A DNA stretch of 10,937 nucleotides from DASRVA01 sp035550715 (GCA_035550715.1 DASZOP010000122.1:1-10937), one strand, 5' to 3'. Positions 1 to 5,876 are shown, counted from the stretch's first letter. Notes: generated by a model not told the origin, from the sequence alone. Made by a program: numbers and translations.

Positions 1-186
1 GCGGTCCTGGTTCAGAACCGGGGCTCCCGTGCCAGCTACCGGGTCGCGATCCCGTCCGGGCTGCCGCGCGTCCGGATCATGATCGGGCCCCGGACGGTCT
101 ACGAGGCGGCCGGCGGCGAGGTCCTCCGGGACGAGTTTCCCGGGGACGGAGGCACCCGCCGGCTGCCCCTCTCAGGAGCCCCCTGA
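1..186 (+). CDS. C-terminal end of an unidentified protein (5' end outside window)
   Basis: Frame 1 is open from the first base to a TGA at 184-186 and gives 61 residues of a protein whose start lies upstream. The visible part has alternating hydrophobic and basic stretches (YRVAIPSGLPRVRIMIG) typical of short beta strands, then a polar, Gly/Pro-rich end. There are no cysteines, no transmembrane segment and no catalytic motif. The style resembles the C-terminal beta-rich tails of anti-sigma-factor-like or FecR-like proteins in high-GC soil bacteria. That is an impression only, and I do not assign a function. The codon pattern (G/C third positions) supports real coding. The next gene is 135 bp downstream, so this is probably the last gene of its transcription unit. 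Confidence 0.6.
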   Translation, partial: AVLVQNRGSRASYRVAIPSGLPRVRIMIGPRTVYEAAGGEVLRDEFPGDGGTRRLPLSGAP

Positions 187-312
187 TCGCCGCTCATACG
201 CCCGATGTACGAAGCTAGACAGCGGCGTCGCCAGGTCCTTCCGTAGAATCCTTCCTCCGAGAGCATCGGCCGACCGGTCACGCCGGTCCGATAGGCAAGG
301 GATCAACCTCAC

Positions 313-319
313 GGAGGGG
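313..319 (+). promoter_or_regulatory. Ribosome binding site of the DUF892 gene
   Basis: GGAGGGG lies just upstream of the ATG at 322 (core GGAGG ends 4 nt before the start). It is a strong Shine-Dalgarno match and fixes this start. Confidence 0.75.
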
Positions 320-321
320 AC

Positions 322-951
322 ATGGCATCGAAGACGTTCCACGAGTTGTTCCTGGACGAGCTGCGCGACCTCTACAGCGCCGAGAAACAGATCGTCACGG
401 CCCTTCCCAGGCTCATCAAGGCGGCATCGAATCCGGACCTTGGGCGGGCGCTGACGGGTCACCTGGACGAGACGCGGACCCAGGTCGAGCGTCTCGAGAA
501 GATCTTCGACGATCTCGACGCATCGCCAAAAGGCAAGAAATGCAAGGGGATGGAGGGTCTCCTCGAGGAAGGCGACGAGCACGTCAAGGAAGTGCCTCGT
601 GGAGCCCGCCGCGACGCCGTGATCATCGCCGGGGCCCAACGCGTCGAACATTACGAGATCTCGGCCTACGGAACCGCCCGGGCGTGGGCCGAGCAGATGA
701 ACCACGACCTCGCCGTCACCCTCCTCGGGCAGACGCTGGACGAAGAAGCGGCAGCCGACGAGAAGCTCACCAAGATCGCCCTCGGGCGCGTGCTGGGTGA
801 CGGCGTCAACGAGAAAGCCGAGGCGGGTGGGAGAGGGGAGGACGGGAGGTCCTCGGCCAGCAAGAAGGCCAGCACGAAGAAAGGCGGCGGGCGGAGCGCC
901 AGGCCTGGAGGGAGGTCGGCCAGGAAGAAGACCGCGAAGAAGCGGAGATAG
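322..951 (+). CDS. DUF892 / YciF-type ferritin-like protein with basic histone-H1-like tail
   Basis: 209 aa. Residues 6 to about 160 match the DUF892 (YciE/YciF) family: FLDELRDLYSAEKQI at 10-24, a GHLDET segment at 46-51, CKGMEGLLEEG at 74-84, VEHYEISAYGTA at 108-119 and LDEEAAADEKL at 139-149. E21, H47, E50, E109, H110, E112 and E141/E142 sit where a four-helix ferritin-like bundle would place its di-metal ligands. Family members are soluble, form dimers, and are linked to osmotic and oxidative stress; the reaction is not settled. After about residue 165 there is a tail of Lys, Arg, Ser, Gly and Ala (KKASTKKGGGRSAR and later KKTAKKRR) that looks like histone H1 or AlgP-type DNA-binding tails. 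This may let the protein bind DNA, as Dps does; that is inference. The start is fixed by a strong RBS. A membrane protein gene follows after 16 nt, probably co-transcribed. Confidence 0.9.
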   Translation: MASKTFHELFLDELRDLYSAEKQIVTALPRLIKAASNPDLGRALTGHLDETRTQVERLEKIFDDLDASPKGKKCKGMEGLLEEGDEHVKEVPRGARRDAVIIAGAQRVEHYEISAYGTARAWAEQMNHDLAVTLLGQTLDEEAAADEKLTKIALGRVLGDGVNEKAEAGGRGEDGRSSASKKASTKKGGGRSARPGGRSARKKTAKKRR

Positions 952-967
952 GGCTGACCGGCGGGCG

Positions 968-1630
968 ATGCGAAGCCTCTGGCGAGACAACGGGCTCTCG
1001 ATCACGCTGCTCGTCCTGTTCCTGGCGAGCATCGCAGGACAGGCCTTCGCCGGCCATCGGTCGGAGAACGAGGATCGCCGGGATCACGGCGAGGCCCCCG
1101 AGCCCTTACTCGCCTACGTCACGGGCGGGCAGTTCGTCGAGGCGGTCTTCGAGAACTGGGAGAGCGAGTTCCTCCAGATGGCGGTGTACGTCATGCTGAC
1201 GGCCTGGCTGTTCCAGCGGGGATCCGCGGAATCGAAGGATCCGGACGCGAAAGCCCCGCAGGACGAGGATCCGAGGGATCACATGGAAGATCCGGATGCT
1301 CCCGGAGCCGTCCGCCGGGGAGGCTGGCGGCTCCCGCTCTACGAGAACTCGCTGGCGCTGGCGTTCGGTGCGCTGTTCGTCGTTTCGCTGACGCTGCACG
1401 CCGCCGGCGGGGCGCAGGCCTACAACGAGGAGCGGCTGCTGCACGGCGAGCCGGCGGTGGGGGTGCTCGACTACGCAGGTTCGTCCCGTTTCTGGTTCGA
1501 ATCCCTCCAGAACTGGCAGAGCGAGTTCCTCGCGGTCTTCACGATCGTCGTGCTGTCGATCGTCCTCCGGCAGCGCGGGTCGGCGCAGTCGAAGCCGGTC
1601 CATGCGTCGCATCGCGAGACCGGAAAGTGA
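968..1630 (+). CDS. DUF6766 family four-helix membrane protein with internal duplication
   Basis: 220 aa, function unknown. I start at the ATG at 968 because the first membrane helix begins a few residues later; the frame is open further upstream only inside the DUF892 gene. Predicted membrane segments are at about 10-28, 66-82, 128-146 and 186-200. The protein is two copies of one module (about residues 5-91 and 125-211). Each copy has a short N-terminal helix start (RDNGLS / YENSLA), an acidic loop, the motif FENWESEFL (61-69) or LQNWQSEFL (180-188), a second helix, and a QRGSAESK (83-90) or QRGSAQSK (202-209) ending. The linker at 91-118 is rich in Asp, Glu and Pro. I recognise this as the DUF6766 pattern. 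It follows the DUF892 gene by 16 nt, so a shared stress role is plausible but not shown. No clear RBS is visible. Its stop is 10 nt from the stop of the convergent peptidase gene. Confidence 0.8.
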   Translation: MRSLWRDNGLSITLLVLFLASIAGQAFAGHRSENEDRRDHGEAPEPLLAYVTGGQFVEAVFENWESEFLQMAVYVMLTAWLFQRGSAESKDPDAKAPQDEDPRDHMEDPDAPGAVRRGGWRLPLYENSLALAFGALFVVSLTLHAAGGAQAYNEERLLHGEPAVGVLDYAGSSRFWFESLQNWQSEFLAVFTIVVLSIVLRQRGSAQSKPVHASHRETGK

Positions 1631-1640
1631 CCGGACCTCT

Positions 1641-3215
1641 CTAGGCCGCCGCCCTCTCGCCCAGCCAGGCCGCCCGTAGCCGCGCCTGCTCGGGCGTCGG
1701 ATCGGGCCGGATCCGGAAGCGGGGCTGTTCGGGATCGTCGATGAAGTCGATCCCCAGCTTGTCGTAGTACTCGGCGATCGGGAGGGGATCGGCCCCCTGC
1801 ACGTAGCTGTCGAAGAACTCGCCGATCGCCGGGTCCGTCATCTCGACCAGGACGTCGTAGAGCTCCTCGTCCTGGAAGGGGCGGCTCTTGCCGTACCGCT
1901 CCATGAGCTCGAGAAGCAGCTCCTGGAGACCCCGCCGGCCGTCCGACAGCTCGAGGAGCCGGATGTCCAGCAGGCCCGCGACGACCGCGCCGCGCTGGTA
2001 GATGTTGCCGTATTGTGCCTGGCCTTCCGGGGTGTACGAGGTGAGGGCCAGCTTCTCGAGGCTGTACGCCGGGTCGAACTGCGCCCGATCGATGGCGATC
2101 TTCCGCGCCGTCTCCTCGAGCGTCGCCTCCGGTGTCTTGATCCCGCCTCGCAGCTGCGCCGCGTGCGCCCCCCACTCCGTGACGCCCTCGTACAGCCAGA
2201 GGTGCCGCGAAGGCACCGGCGTCTCGAAGTCGAACCGCTCGATGATCTCGCTGTGGATGTTGAGAGGTGTCACGATGTGGAGGAACTCGTGGGCCGCCAC
2301 GTCCTTCAGGGTCTGGCCGAACGCTTCCGAGAACGGAACCTCCGGGAACACGTACTCGGACGAGTAGGAGTGCTCCCAGGCGCCGTACGCAGCCCCCGGT
2401 CGGGGCGCGCCCTCGAAGTGGTAGAGGAAGACGTAGCGGTCCACGGGAAGCCCGCCCAGGAAATCGCCCGCCGCCTCGAGCATCGAATCCATCGCGCCGA
2501 GCAGCTGGTCCGACCGGATCCCCCTGCCCGCGGAGTACGTGTAGATCTCGATCGGAACGCCGGCCACCTGGGTCGTGGCCACCGTCAGGTTCCCGGCCAG
2601 GATCGGCGAGTCGACGAGGAAGTCATAGTCCTCGGCGACGAAATCGCCGTCCGGCCCTTTCTCGAGGGCGGTCCCGACCGTCCACCCCTCCGGGACCACG
2701 AGGGCTAGCTCGACCGGCGCATCCTGCAGCCCGGCCGGGAAGGGAAGGACGGCGTGGGCGTTGAAGAGGACGTGGTCGTCCTCGATCGACGTTCCCGCCA
2801 TGGGGTAGACCGGATTCTCCTGCACGGCCGCGTCCCAGGTATCGGCCACCGTCCAGGCTACTTCCTGGACGCGCGCCGGGTCGGAGATCCGCCACTGGTT
2901 GGTGGAGAGCCGCTCGACGGCGATCTCCCTCCCGTCGGCGTCGGTGGCGTGGAGAGAGTCCACGAAGCGTCCGATGTCCATGACCTGATAGGTCCCGGGC
3001 GCCGTCGACGCGAACTGGAGGACGGCGTTCTCGACGGCCAGCCCGTCGGCGGAGAGCGACGCATGAAAACGATCCCCGGCGCGCCGATTCAGGTCGATCC
3101 GGTACTGAAGCACAGGGGCGTCGTCGGTGGCGGGCTGAGCCCCCAGGGGAGCCGTTCCGAGCACCGAGGCGATGAGGATCCAGCTCCAGCGGGGGCGGGC
3201 GATTCCGGATGGCAT
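1641..3215 (-). CDS. M61-family metallopeptidase (glycyl-aminopeptidase-like), exported, no PDZ domain
   Basis: 524 aa from the ATG at 3215, chosen because AAGGAG sits 8 nt upstream; an in-frame ATG 12 codons earlier has no such site. A signal peptide is visible: basic start (MPSGIARPRW), hydrophobic core (ILIASVLG) and a likely cut after PLGAQ near residue 27, so the protein is probably periplasmic or lipid-free secreted. An N-terminal beta domain covers about 30-225. The catalytic part carries an AWEH motif (279-282, the family's G-x-x-EH element), the zinc motif HEFLH (309-313) continuing as IVTPLNIHSE, and LWLYEGVTEW (339-348), whose E343 is the likely third zinc ligand. Known M61 enzymes remove N-terminal Gly or Ala from peptides. 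The classic C-terminal PDZ domain of the family is absent: the chain ends soon after EYYDKLGIDF. The gene is alone on its strand and divergent from the secreted repeat protein. Confidence 0.88.
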   Translation of the reverse strand: MPSGIARPRWSWILIASVLGTAPLGAQPATDDAPVLQYRIDLNRRAGDRFHASLSADGLAVENAVLQFASTAPGTYQVMDIGRFVDSLHATDADGREIAVERLSTNQWRISDPARVQEVAWTVADTWDAAVQENPVYPMAGTSIEDDHVLFNAHAVLPFPAGLQDAPVELALVVPEGWTVGTALEKGPDGDFVAEDYDFLVDSPILAGNLTVATTQVAGVPIEIYTYSAGRGIRSDQLLGAMDSMLEAAGDFLGGLPVDRYVFLYHFEGAPRPGAAYGAWEHSYSSEYVFPEVPFSEAFGQTLKDVAAHEFLHIVTPLNIHSEIIERFDFETPVPSRHLWLYEGVTEWGAHAAQLRGGIKTPEATLEETARKIAIDRAQFDPAYSLEKLALTSYTPEGQAQYGNIYQRGAVVAGLLDIRLLELSDGRRGLQELLLELMERYGKSRPFQDEELYDVLVEMTDPAIGEFFDSYVQGADPLPIAEYYDKLGIDFIDDPEQPRFRIRPDPTPEQARLRAAWLGERAAA

Positions 3216-3223
3216 GCGGGAGA

Positions 3224-3229
3224 CTCCTT
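3224..3229 (-). promoter_or_regulatory. Ribosome binding site of the M61 peptidase gene
   Basis: Read on the minus strand this is AAGGAG, 8 nt before the ATG at 3215. It favours this start over the in-frame ATG at 3251. Confidence 0.7.
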
Positions 3230-3450
3230 GTGGATTCGGACAGGGTGGCACGCGGGTCGGGATCGAAGATGGCCGCGGTGCGATCGGGTGAAAAGACGAC
3301 CTGCGGAAGCCCTCCGTTCATCCCGAGCGGAAGCCCGGTCGACCCTCGGGGTCCGTCGTCGGCCCGGTCCACGCGGCTTGACGACGCCGGATGTGGTCGG
3401 ACCCCGCTGCCCCATGCCCGGGTATAGAACCCTGAGCCGCGCTTTTCCCA

Positions 3451-3455
3451 GGAGG
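3451..3455 (+). promoter_or_regulatory. Ribosome binding site of the Asp/Arg-rich secreted protein gene
   Basis: GGAGG, 9 nt before the ATG at 3465. It identifies this ATG as the start although the frame stays open far upstream. Confidence 0.7.
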
Positions 3456-3464
3456 TGGATCGCC

Positions 3465-4094
3465 ATGCGGGTCATCGAGTTCGGGTTGGCTGGAGTGGCC
3501 GCGGCGCTGATCGCTCTGGCCCCGGCCGACCTTGAGGCCCAGGGTCGAGGCAAGGCCAAGGGCCACGACAAGCACCGTGAGGGACCCCCGGGTCAGGTCA
3601 GGAAGCAGGACGACGACGGGCGGCGCCTCGGGCCTGTCATCATCCTGGATGACGACGACCGCAGGCGTGGGGTCGTGATCCGCGGTGACCGGGACGACCG
3701 GCGGGAGAGGGTCGTGATCCGCGATGACCGGGACGACCGCCGCGAGCGGGTCGACCGCAGGATCGGGCGCGACCGCGACGGGCGGATCGTGCTCCGCGAC
3801 GAGGACGGCCGCATCATCGTGATCGGCAGAGGCGGGATCGACGAGCGGTTCCGGGTGAACCGCGGCGGCGGGCCCAAGTTCTGCCGGACGGGTGCGGGGC
3901 ATCCCGTCTTCGGCCGCCGCTGGTGTCTCGAAAAGGGATTCGGTCTGGGCGACCGCGACGACGTATTCTTCGACGACGGTCGGGTGATCTTCTGGGACGA
4001 CGGCCGGCCGGTCGTCGTGCGGGATCGTCGGTTCCGGAGCGACCGCTCCCCCTGGGAGGCCGTCGTCGATCGGATCCTCTTCTGGGTCGACTGA
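3465..4094 (+). CDS. Secreted Asp/Arg-rich repeat protein of unknown function
   Basis: 209 aa. A signal peptide is visible: MRVIEFG, hydrophobic core AGVAAALIALAP, likely cleavage after ADLEAQ near residue 26. The mature part begins with a basic, Gly/Lys/His-rich stretch (27-40). Residues 50-125 are short hydrophobic strands (VIIL, VVIR, IVLR, IIVI) alternating with Asp/Arg clusters, including two near-identical 13-residue units at 70-82 and 83-95 (VVIRGDRDDRRER and VVIRDDRDDRRER). Then come DRDGRI and DEDGRI, which look like DxDG calcium-loop fragments. A conserved-looking segment follows, with C140 and C154 in FCRTGAGHPVFGRRWCLEKG, probably a disulfide. The end holds further Asp-rich strands (VFFDDGRVIFWDDG). 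I recognise no named family. Possible roles are metal binding or an extracellular structural role; both are guesses. The frame extends upstream of 3465, but that part lies antisense to the peptidase gene and is not coding. Confidence 0.75.
   Translation: MRVIEFGLAGVAAALIALAPADLEAQGRGKAKGHDKHREGPPGQVRKQDDDGRRLGPVIILDDDDRRRGVVIRGDRDDRRERVVIRDDRDDRRERVDRRIGRDRDGRIVLRDEDGRIIVIGRGGIDERFRVNRGGGPKFCRTGAGHPVFGRRWCLEKGFGLGDRDDVFFDDGRVIFWDDGRPVVVRDRRFRSDRSPWEAVVDRILFWVD
3672..3749 (+). repeat. Two-copy 39-bp tandem repeat inside the secreted protein gene
   Basis: Units at 3672-3710 and 3711-3749 both begin GTCGTGATCCGCG and match at 35 of 39 positions. The unit is a multiple of three and encodes 13 residues. 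Degenerate further copies of the Asp/Arg pattern continue downstream at the protein level. Confidence 0.85.
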
Positions 4095-4297
4095 TCGGGA
4101 TCGCGACGGCGTCGTGCCACGCTTCGGGAAACCGGCGCTTGCCGCTGGTGCGGGAGGATGTAAGTTCGGGGCAGTGATCGGCCAGGCCATCAGCACGCAG
4201 GGACTGCTCGAGTGAGCGGGGGGCGCTCGGGGCGAAAGGGGCCTCGTGTCCGCCCGGCCGCGCGCGATTCCGCCGCGAGCCGGCGGTCCGGATCTTC
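4095..4297 (+). other. GC-rich intergenic region with hairpins, upstream of the terminator-like palindrome
   Basis: This stretch holds no credible reading frame. Two hairpins are visible. One is CCGGCG (4132-4137) with CGCTGG (4143-4148) around a 5-nt loop, with one G-T pair. The other is a perfect CCGCCG (4270-4275) with CGGCGG (4281-4286) around a 5-nt loop, 11 nt before the palindrome. It may be the 3' untranslated region of the secreted protein mRNA, a leader of the zinc-ribbon operon, or an unrecognised small RNA. I could not match it to a known riboswitch, 6S, SRP or tmRNA. Confidence 0.4.
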
Positions 4298-4330
4298 GAA
4301 GGTGTACCCGCGGGTACACCTTCTTTTTTT
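4298..4330 (+). terminator. Intrinsic terminator (perfect palindrome plus T7), possibly a leader attenuator
   Basis: 4298-4323 is a perfect 26-bp palindrome (arm GAAGGTGTACC, loop CGCG, arm GGTACACCTTC, giving an 11-bp stem), followed directly by seven T at 4324-4330. This is the textbook form of a rho-independent terminator on the + strand; the minus strand has no T run. It would end transcripts from the secreted protein gene. Because the T run abuts the SD of the next gene, it could also work as an attenuator for that operon, or the DNA palindrome could be an operator for a dimeric regulator. Confidence 0.8.
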
Positions 4331-4335
4331 GGGGG
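4331..4335 (+). promoter_or_regulatory. Ribosome binding site of the zinc-ribbon gene
   Basis: GGGGG directly after the terminator T run and 7 nt before the GTG at 4343. It is a purine-rich but non-canonical SD. Confidence 0.45.
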
Positions 4336-4342
4336 TCCGCCG

Positions 4343-5077
4343 GTGACGACGCCGCTCGGCGGGCTGCTCGCCCTCCAGGAGATCGACGTCCGGATCGCCA
4401 GGCTCGAGAACCGCCATGGCGCGATCCCGAGGCGGCGATCGGAGGTGACCCGCGACATCACTGCGCTCGAAGAAGAACGCTCCGCGCTGGCGGGCAGCGT
4501 CGAGCGGGGGCGGCTCGACCGGCGCGCGCTCGAGAGCGACCTGGAAGCCCAGCAGGAGCGCCGCGCTCGCTACGAGGCCCAGCTCAACCAGGTCAAGACC
4601 AACGTCGCCTACAGTGCGCTGCTGACCGAGATCCAGACCGCCAAGCGGACGATCGGGGACCTCGAGGGCCAGATCCTCGAGCTCATGACGGCCCGCGAGG
4701 AAAGCGAGCGCCGGATCAGCGAGATCGACGCGGAGCTCGAGGTGAAGCGGGCGGCCGCTGCCGGCGCGCTCGAGGAGCTGGCGCGGGAGGCGGCGGAGAT
4801 CGGGCGCGCCCTGGAGGCGGATCGCGTCCGGCGCGAGGCCGCGCTCCCGGGCGTCGACGCGCGGCTTCTCCGGCTCTACGACCGGCTGCGCCGGGCCCAG
4901 CGGTTCCCGGCGCTCGTCCCACTCCGCGGACAGGCCTGCGGGTCGTGCCACAACCGGATGCCGCCGCAGGTCGTCCAGGAGATCAGGCACTCCGGATCGC
5001 TCCACGTCTGCGAGGCGTGCGGTGTCCTCGTGTACGCCGAGTCCGAGGCTCCCGCCGAGGCGAGGAGCGAGGCCTGA
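4343..5077 (+). CDS. Coiled-coil protein with C-terminal C4 zinc ribbon (DUF164 family)
   Basis: 244 aa from GTG at 4343. Residues about 8-165 form a long, charged, heptad-like coiled coil, probably an antiparallel hairpin. Its tip region holds NQVKTNVAYSALLTEIQTAK (82-101), matching the conserved 'keY-ALL-EI' element of this family. The C-terminal zinc ribbon has C199 and C202 (CGSC) and C223 and C226 (CEAC), spaced CxxC-x20-CxxC, then VLVY. Family members are cytoplasmic. They are often encoded beside a ribonuclease HI gene, as here, and the chlamydial member CdsZ works with type III secretion; a general role in nucleic-acid binding is suspected but not proven. Its stop overlaps the proposed CTG start of rnhA by 4 nt (CTGA). 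A terminator-like palindrome sits immediately upstream. Confidence 0.88.
   Translation: MTTPLGGLLALQEIDVRIARLENRHGAIPRRRSEVTRDITALEEERSALAGSVERGRLDRRALESDLEAQQERRARYEAQLNQVKTNVAYSALLTEIQTAKRTIGDLEGQILELMTAREESERRISEIDAELEVKRAAAAGALEELAREAAEIGRALEADRVRREAALPGVDARLLRLYDRLRRAQRFPALVPLRGQACGSCHNRMPPQVVQEIRHSGSLHVCEACGVLVYAESEAPAEARSEA
5062..5067 (+). promoter_or_regulatory. Ribosome binding site pointing to a CTG start for rnhA
   Basis: GAGGAG inside the end of the zinc-ribbon gene, 6 nt before the CTG at 5074. No ATG, GTG or TTG lies in frame at a usable distance from it. Confidence 0.6.
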
Positions 5078-5631
5078 GCGAGCGTCATTTCATCCTCCAC
5101 AGCGACGGCGCCGCGCGCGGCAATCCGGGGCCGGCCGGGGCCGGCTGGGTGATCGAAACTCTGGACGGGGAGCTGGTCGAGGAGGGGTCGGCCTACCTGG
5201 GCGAGCGGACCAACAACCAGGCCGAGTACGAGGCGCTGCTCCATGCCCTTGCCGCGATCCGTCCCGACCGCCGGACCTGGCTCGACATCTACAGCGACTC
5301 GGAGCTCATGGTGCGTCAGCTCGAGGGGCGGTACCGCGTCAAGAACGCGGATCTCGCCGTACGGTGGGGAAGCGCTCAGGAGTACCTCGACAGAGCCGCC
5401 GAGGTCACCCTGCGGCACGTTGCGCGGGAGGAGAACCGGCGTGCGGACGAACTGGCCAATCAGGCCATCGATGTGCATCTTCTGGCGGTGCAGGGGCCGG
5501 TCGGACAGACGGCCGCCGGCTCGGGATCCGCGTCGCGGGTCTCGTCGCCGGAGGAAAGTCCGGGCTCCACAGGGCAGGATGCTCGCGGAGGGACCGGAGA
5601 CGGTCGCAACGCGAGGCACCCCTCGGGGTGA
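5074..5631 (+). CDS. rnhA: Ribonuclease HI family protein, 3' end running into rnpB
   Basis: Cuts the RNA strand of RNA-DNA hybrids (R-loops, primers) in the cytoplasm. Translated from CTG at 5074 it has 185 residues. The RNase H fold covers about 4-137 with all four acidic catalytic residues: D11 (HSDGAARGNPGPAG), E51 (NNQAEYEALLHAL), D75 (YSDSELMVRQLEG) and D125 (EENRRADELANQAID). The RVKNADL segment (88-94) is typical of the short 'ribonuclease HI family' type found beside DUF164 genes. The start is unusual. The nearest canonical in-frame start is a GTG about 24 codons upstream, deep in the previous gene, whereas CTG overlaps that gene's stop as CTGA and has GAGGAG 6 nt before it. The end is also odd: the domain finishes near residue 137, but there is no stop until 5629, so about 43 Gly/Ser/Pro-rich residues are read from the RNase P RNA sequence. 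This tail is probably not functional. Confidence 0.88.
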   Translation: MSERHFILHSDGAARGNPGPAGAGWVIETLDGELVEEGSAYLGERTNNQAEYEALLHALAAIRPDRRTWLDIYSDSELMVRQLEGRYRVKNADLAVRWGSAQEYLDRAAEVTLRHVAREENRRADELANQAIDVHLLAVQGPVGQTAAGSGSASRVSSPEESPGSTGQDARGGTGDGRNARHPSG

Positions 5632-5876
5632 CGGAAAGTGCCACAGAGAAGAGACCGCCGTCGGCCTTCGGGTCGCCGGTAAGGGTGAAACGGTGGGGTA
5701 AGAGCCCACCGCGCCTTCGCGCGAGCGGGGCGGCACGGCAAACCCCATCCGGAGCAAGGCCATGTAGGGAAGGACGCGGTGGCCCGCCGCGCTCGACTTC
5801 CGGGTAGGCCGCTCAGATCGATGGCCGTCACCGCCCGCGAGGGCGGCACAGAACCCGGCTTATCGTCCGTCCGACC
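5499..5876 (+). ncRNA. rnpB: RNase P RNA, bacterial type A
   Basis: Catalytic RNA of ribonuclease P, which removes the 5' leader of pre-tRNAs together with the RnpA protein. Recognised directly from its conserved core: GAGGAAAGTCCGGGCTCC (CR-I, 5551-5568) followed by ACAGGGCA; GTAAGGGTGAAA (5679-5690) and GGTGGGGTAAGAGCCCACCG (5692-5711); CGGCAAACCCC and CCGGAGCAAGGCCA (near 5736-5762); a GGAAG...CTTCC helix followed by GGGTAGGCC (P15/J15 region); and ACAGAACCCGGCTTAT (CR-V, 5848-5863), which pairs with CR-I as P4. The ends are set by the P1 helix: GGTCGGAC (5499-5506) pairs with GTCCGACC (5869-5876), so they are accurate to a few bases. The length of about 378 nt is normal for type A. The first about 133 nt overlap the rnhA reading frame on the same strand. 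No own promoter or T-run terminator is visible, so it may be cut from the operon transcript. Confidence 0.96.

Larger units (their letters stand above)
3216..3464. other. Divergent intergenic region, peptidase / secreted repeat protein
   Basis: 249 bp between two divergent starts. It must hold the promoters of both genes, but apart from the two RBSs I see no convincing -35/-10 pair, RNA gene or terminator. A TATAGA at 3423-3428 could be a -10 for the plus-strand gene, but no matching -35 lies at the right distance. Confidence 0.4.

Noticed and set aside
216..249. TAGACA (216-221) and TAGAAT (244-249) as a sigma-70 promoter for the DUF892 gene
   Set aside because: Each box is close to consensus, but the spacer is 22 bp, too long for a normal promoter.
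1471..2175. Minus-strand frame spanning the convergent gene ends
   Set aside because: A shadow of the peptidase gene in another frame; low-complexity Arg/Gly/Ala sequence without motifs.
3378..3428. TTGACG (3378-3383) and TATAGA (3423-3428) as a promoter for the secreted protein gene
   Set aside because: The spacing of 39 bp is far from 17, and no alternative -35 is visible.
2754..3464. Upstream extension of the secreted repeat protein frame
   Set aside because: It lies antisense to the peptidase gene and lacks family features; a strong SD and signal peptide place the start at 3465.
4095..4160. Cobalamin-riboswitch-like words (GCCAC, GGGAAACCGGCG)
   Set aside because: The elements are in the wrong order and the rest of the conserved core is absent; the neighbouring genes have no B12 link.
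4246..5073. Upstream extension of the rnhA frame
   Set aside because: Arg/Pro/Gly-rich shadow of the zinc-ribbon gene; the RNase H domain begins only after 5074.
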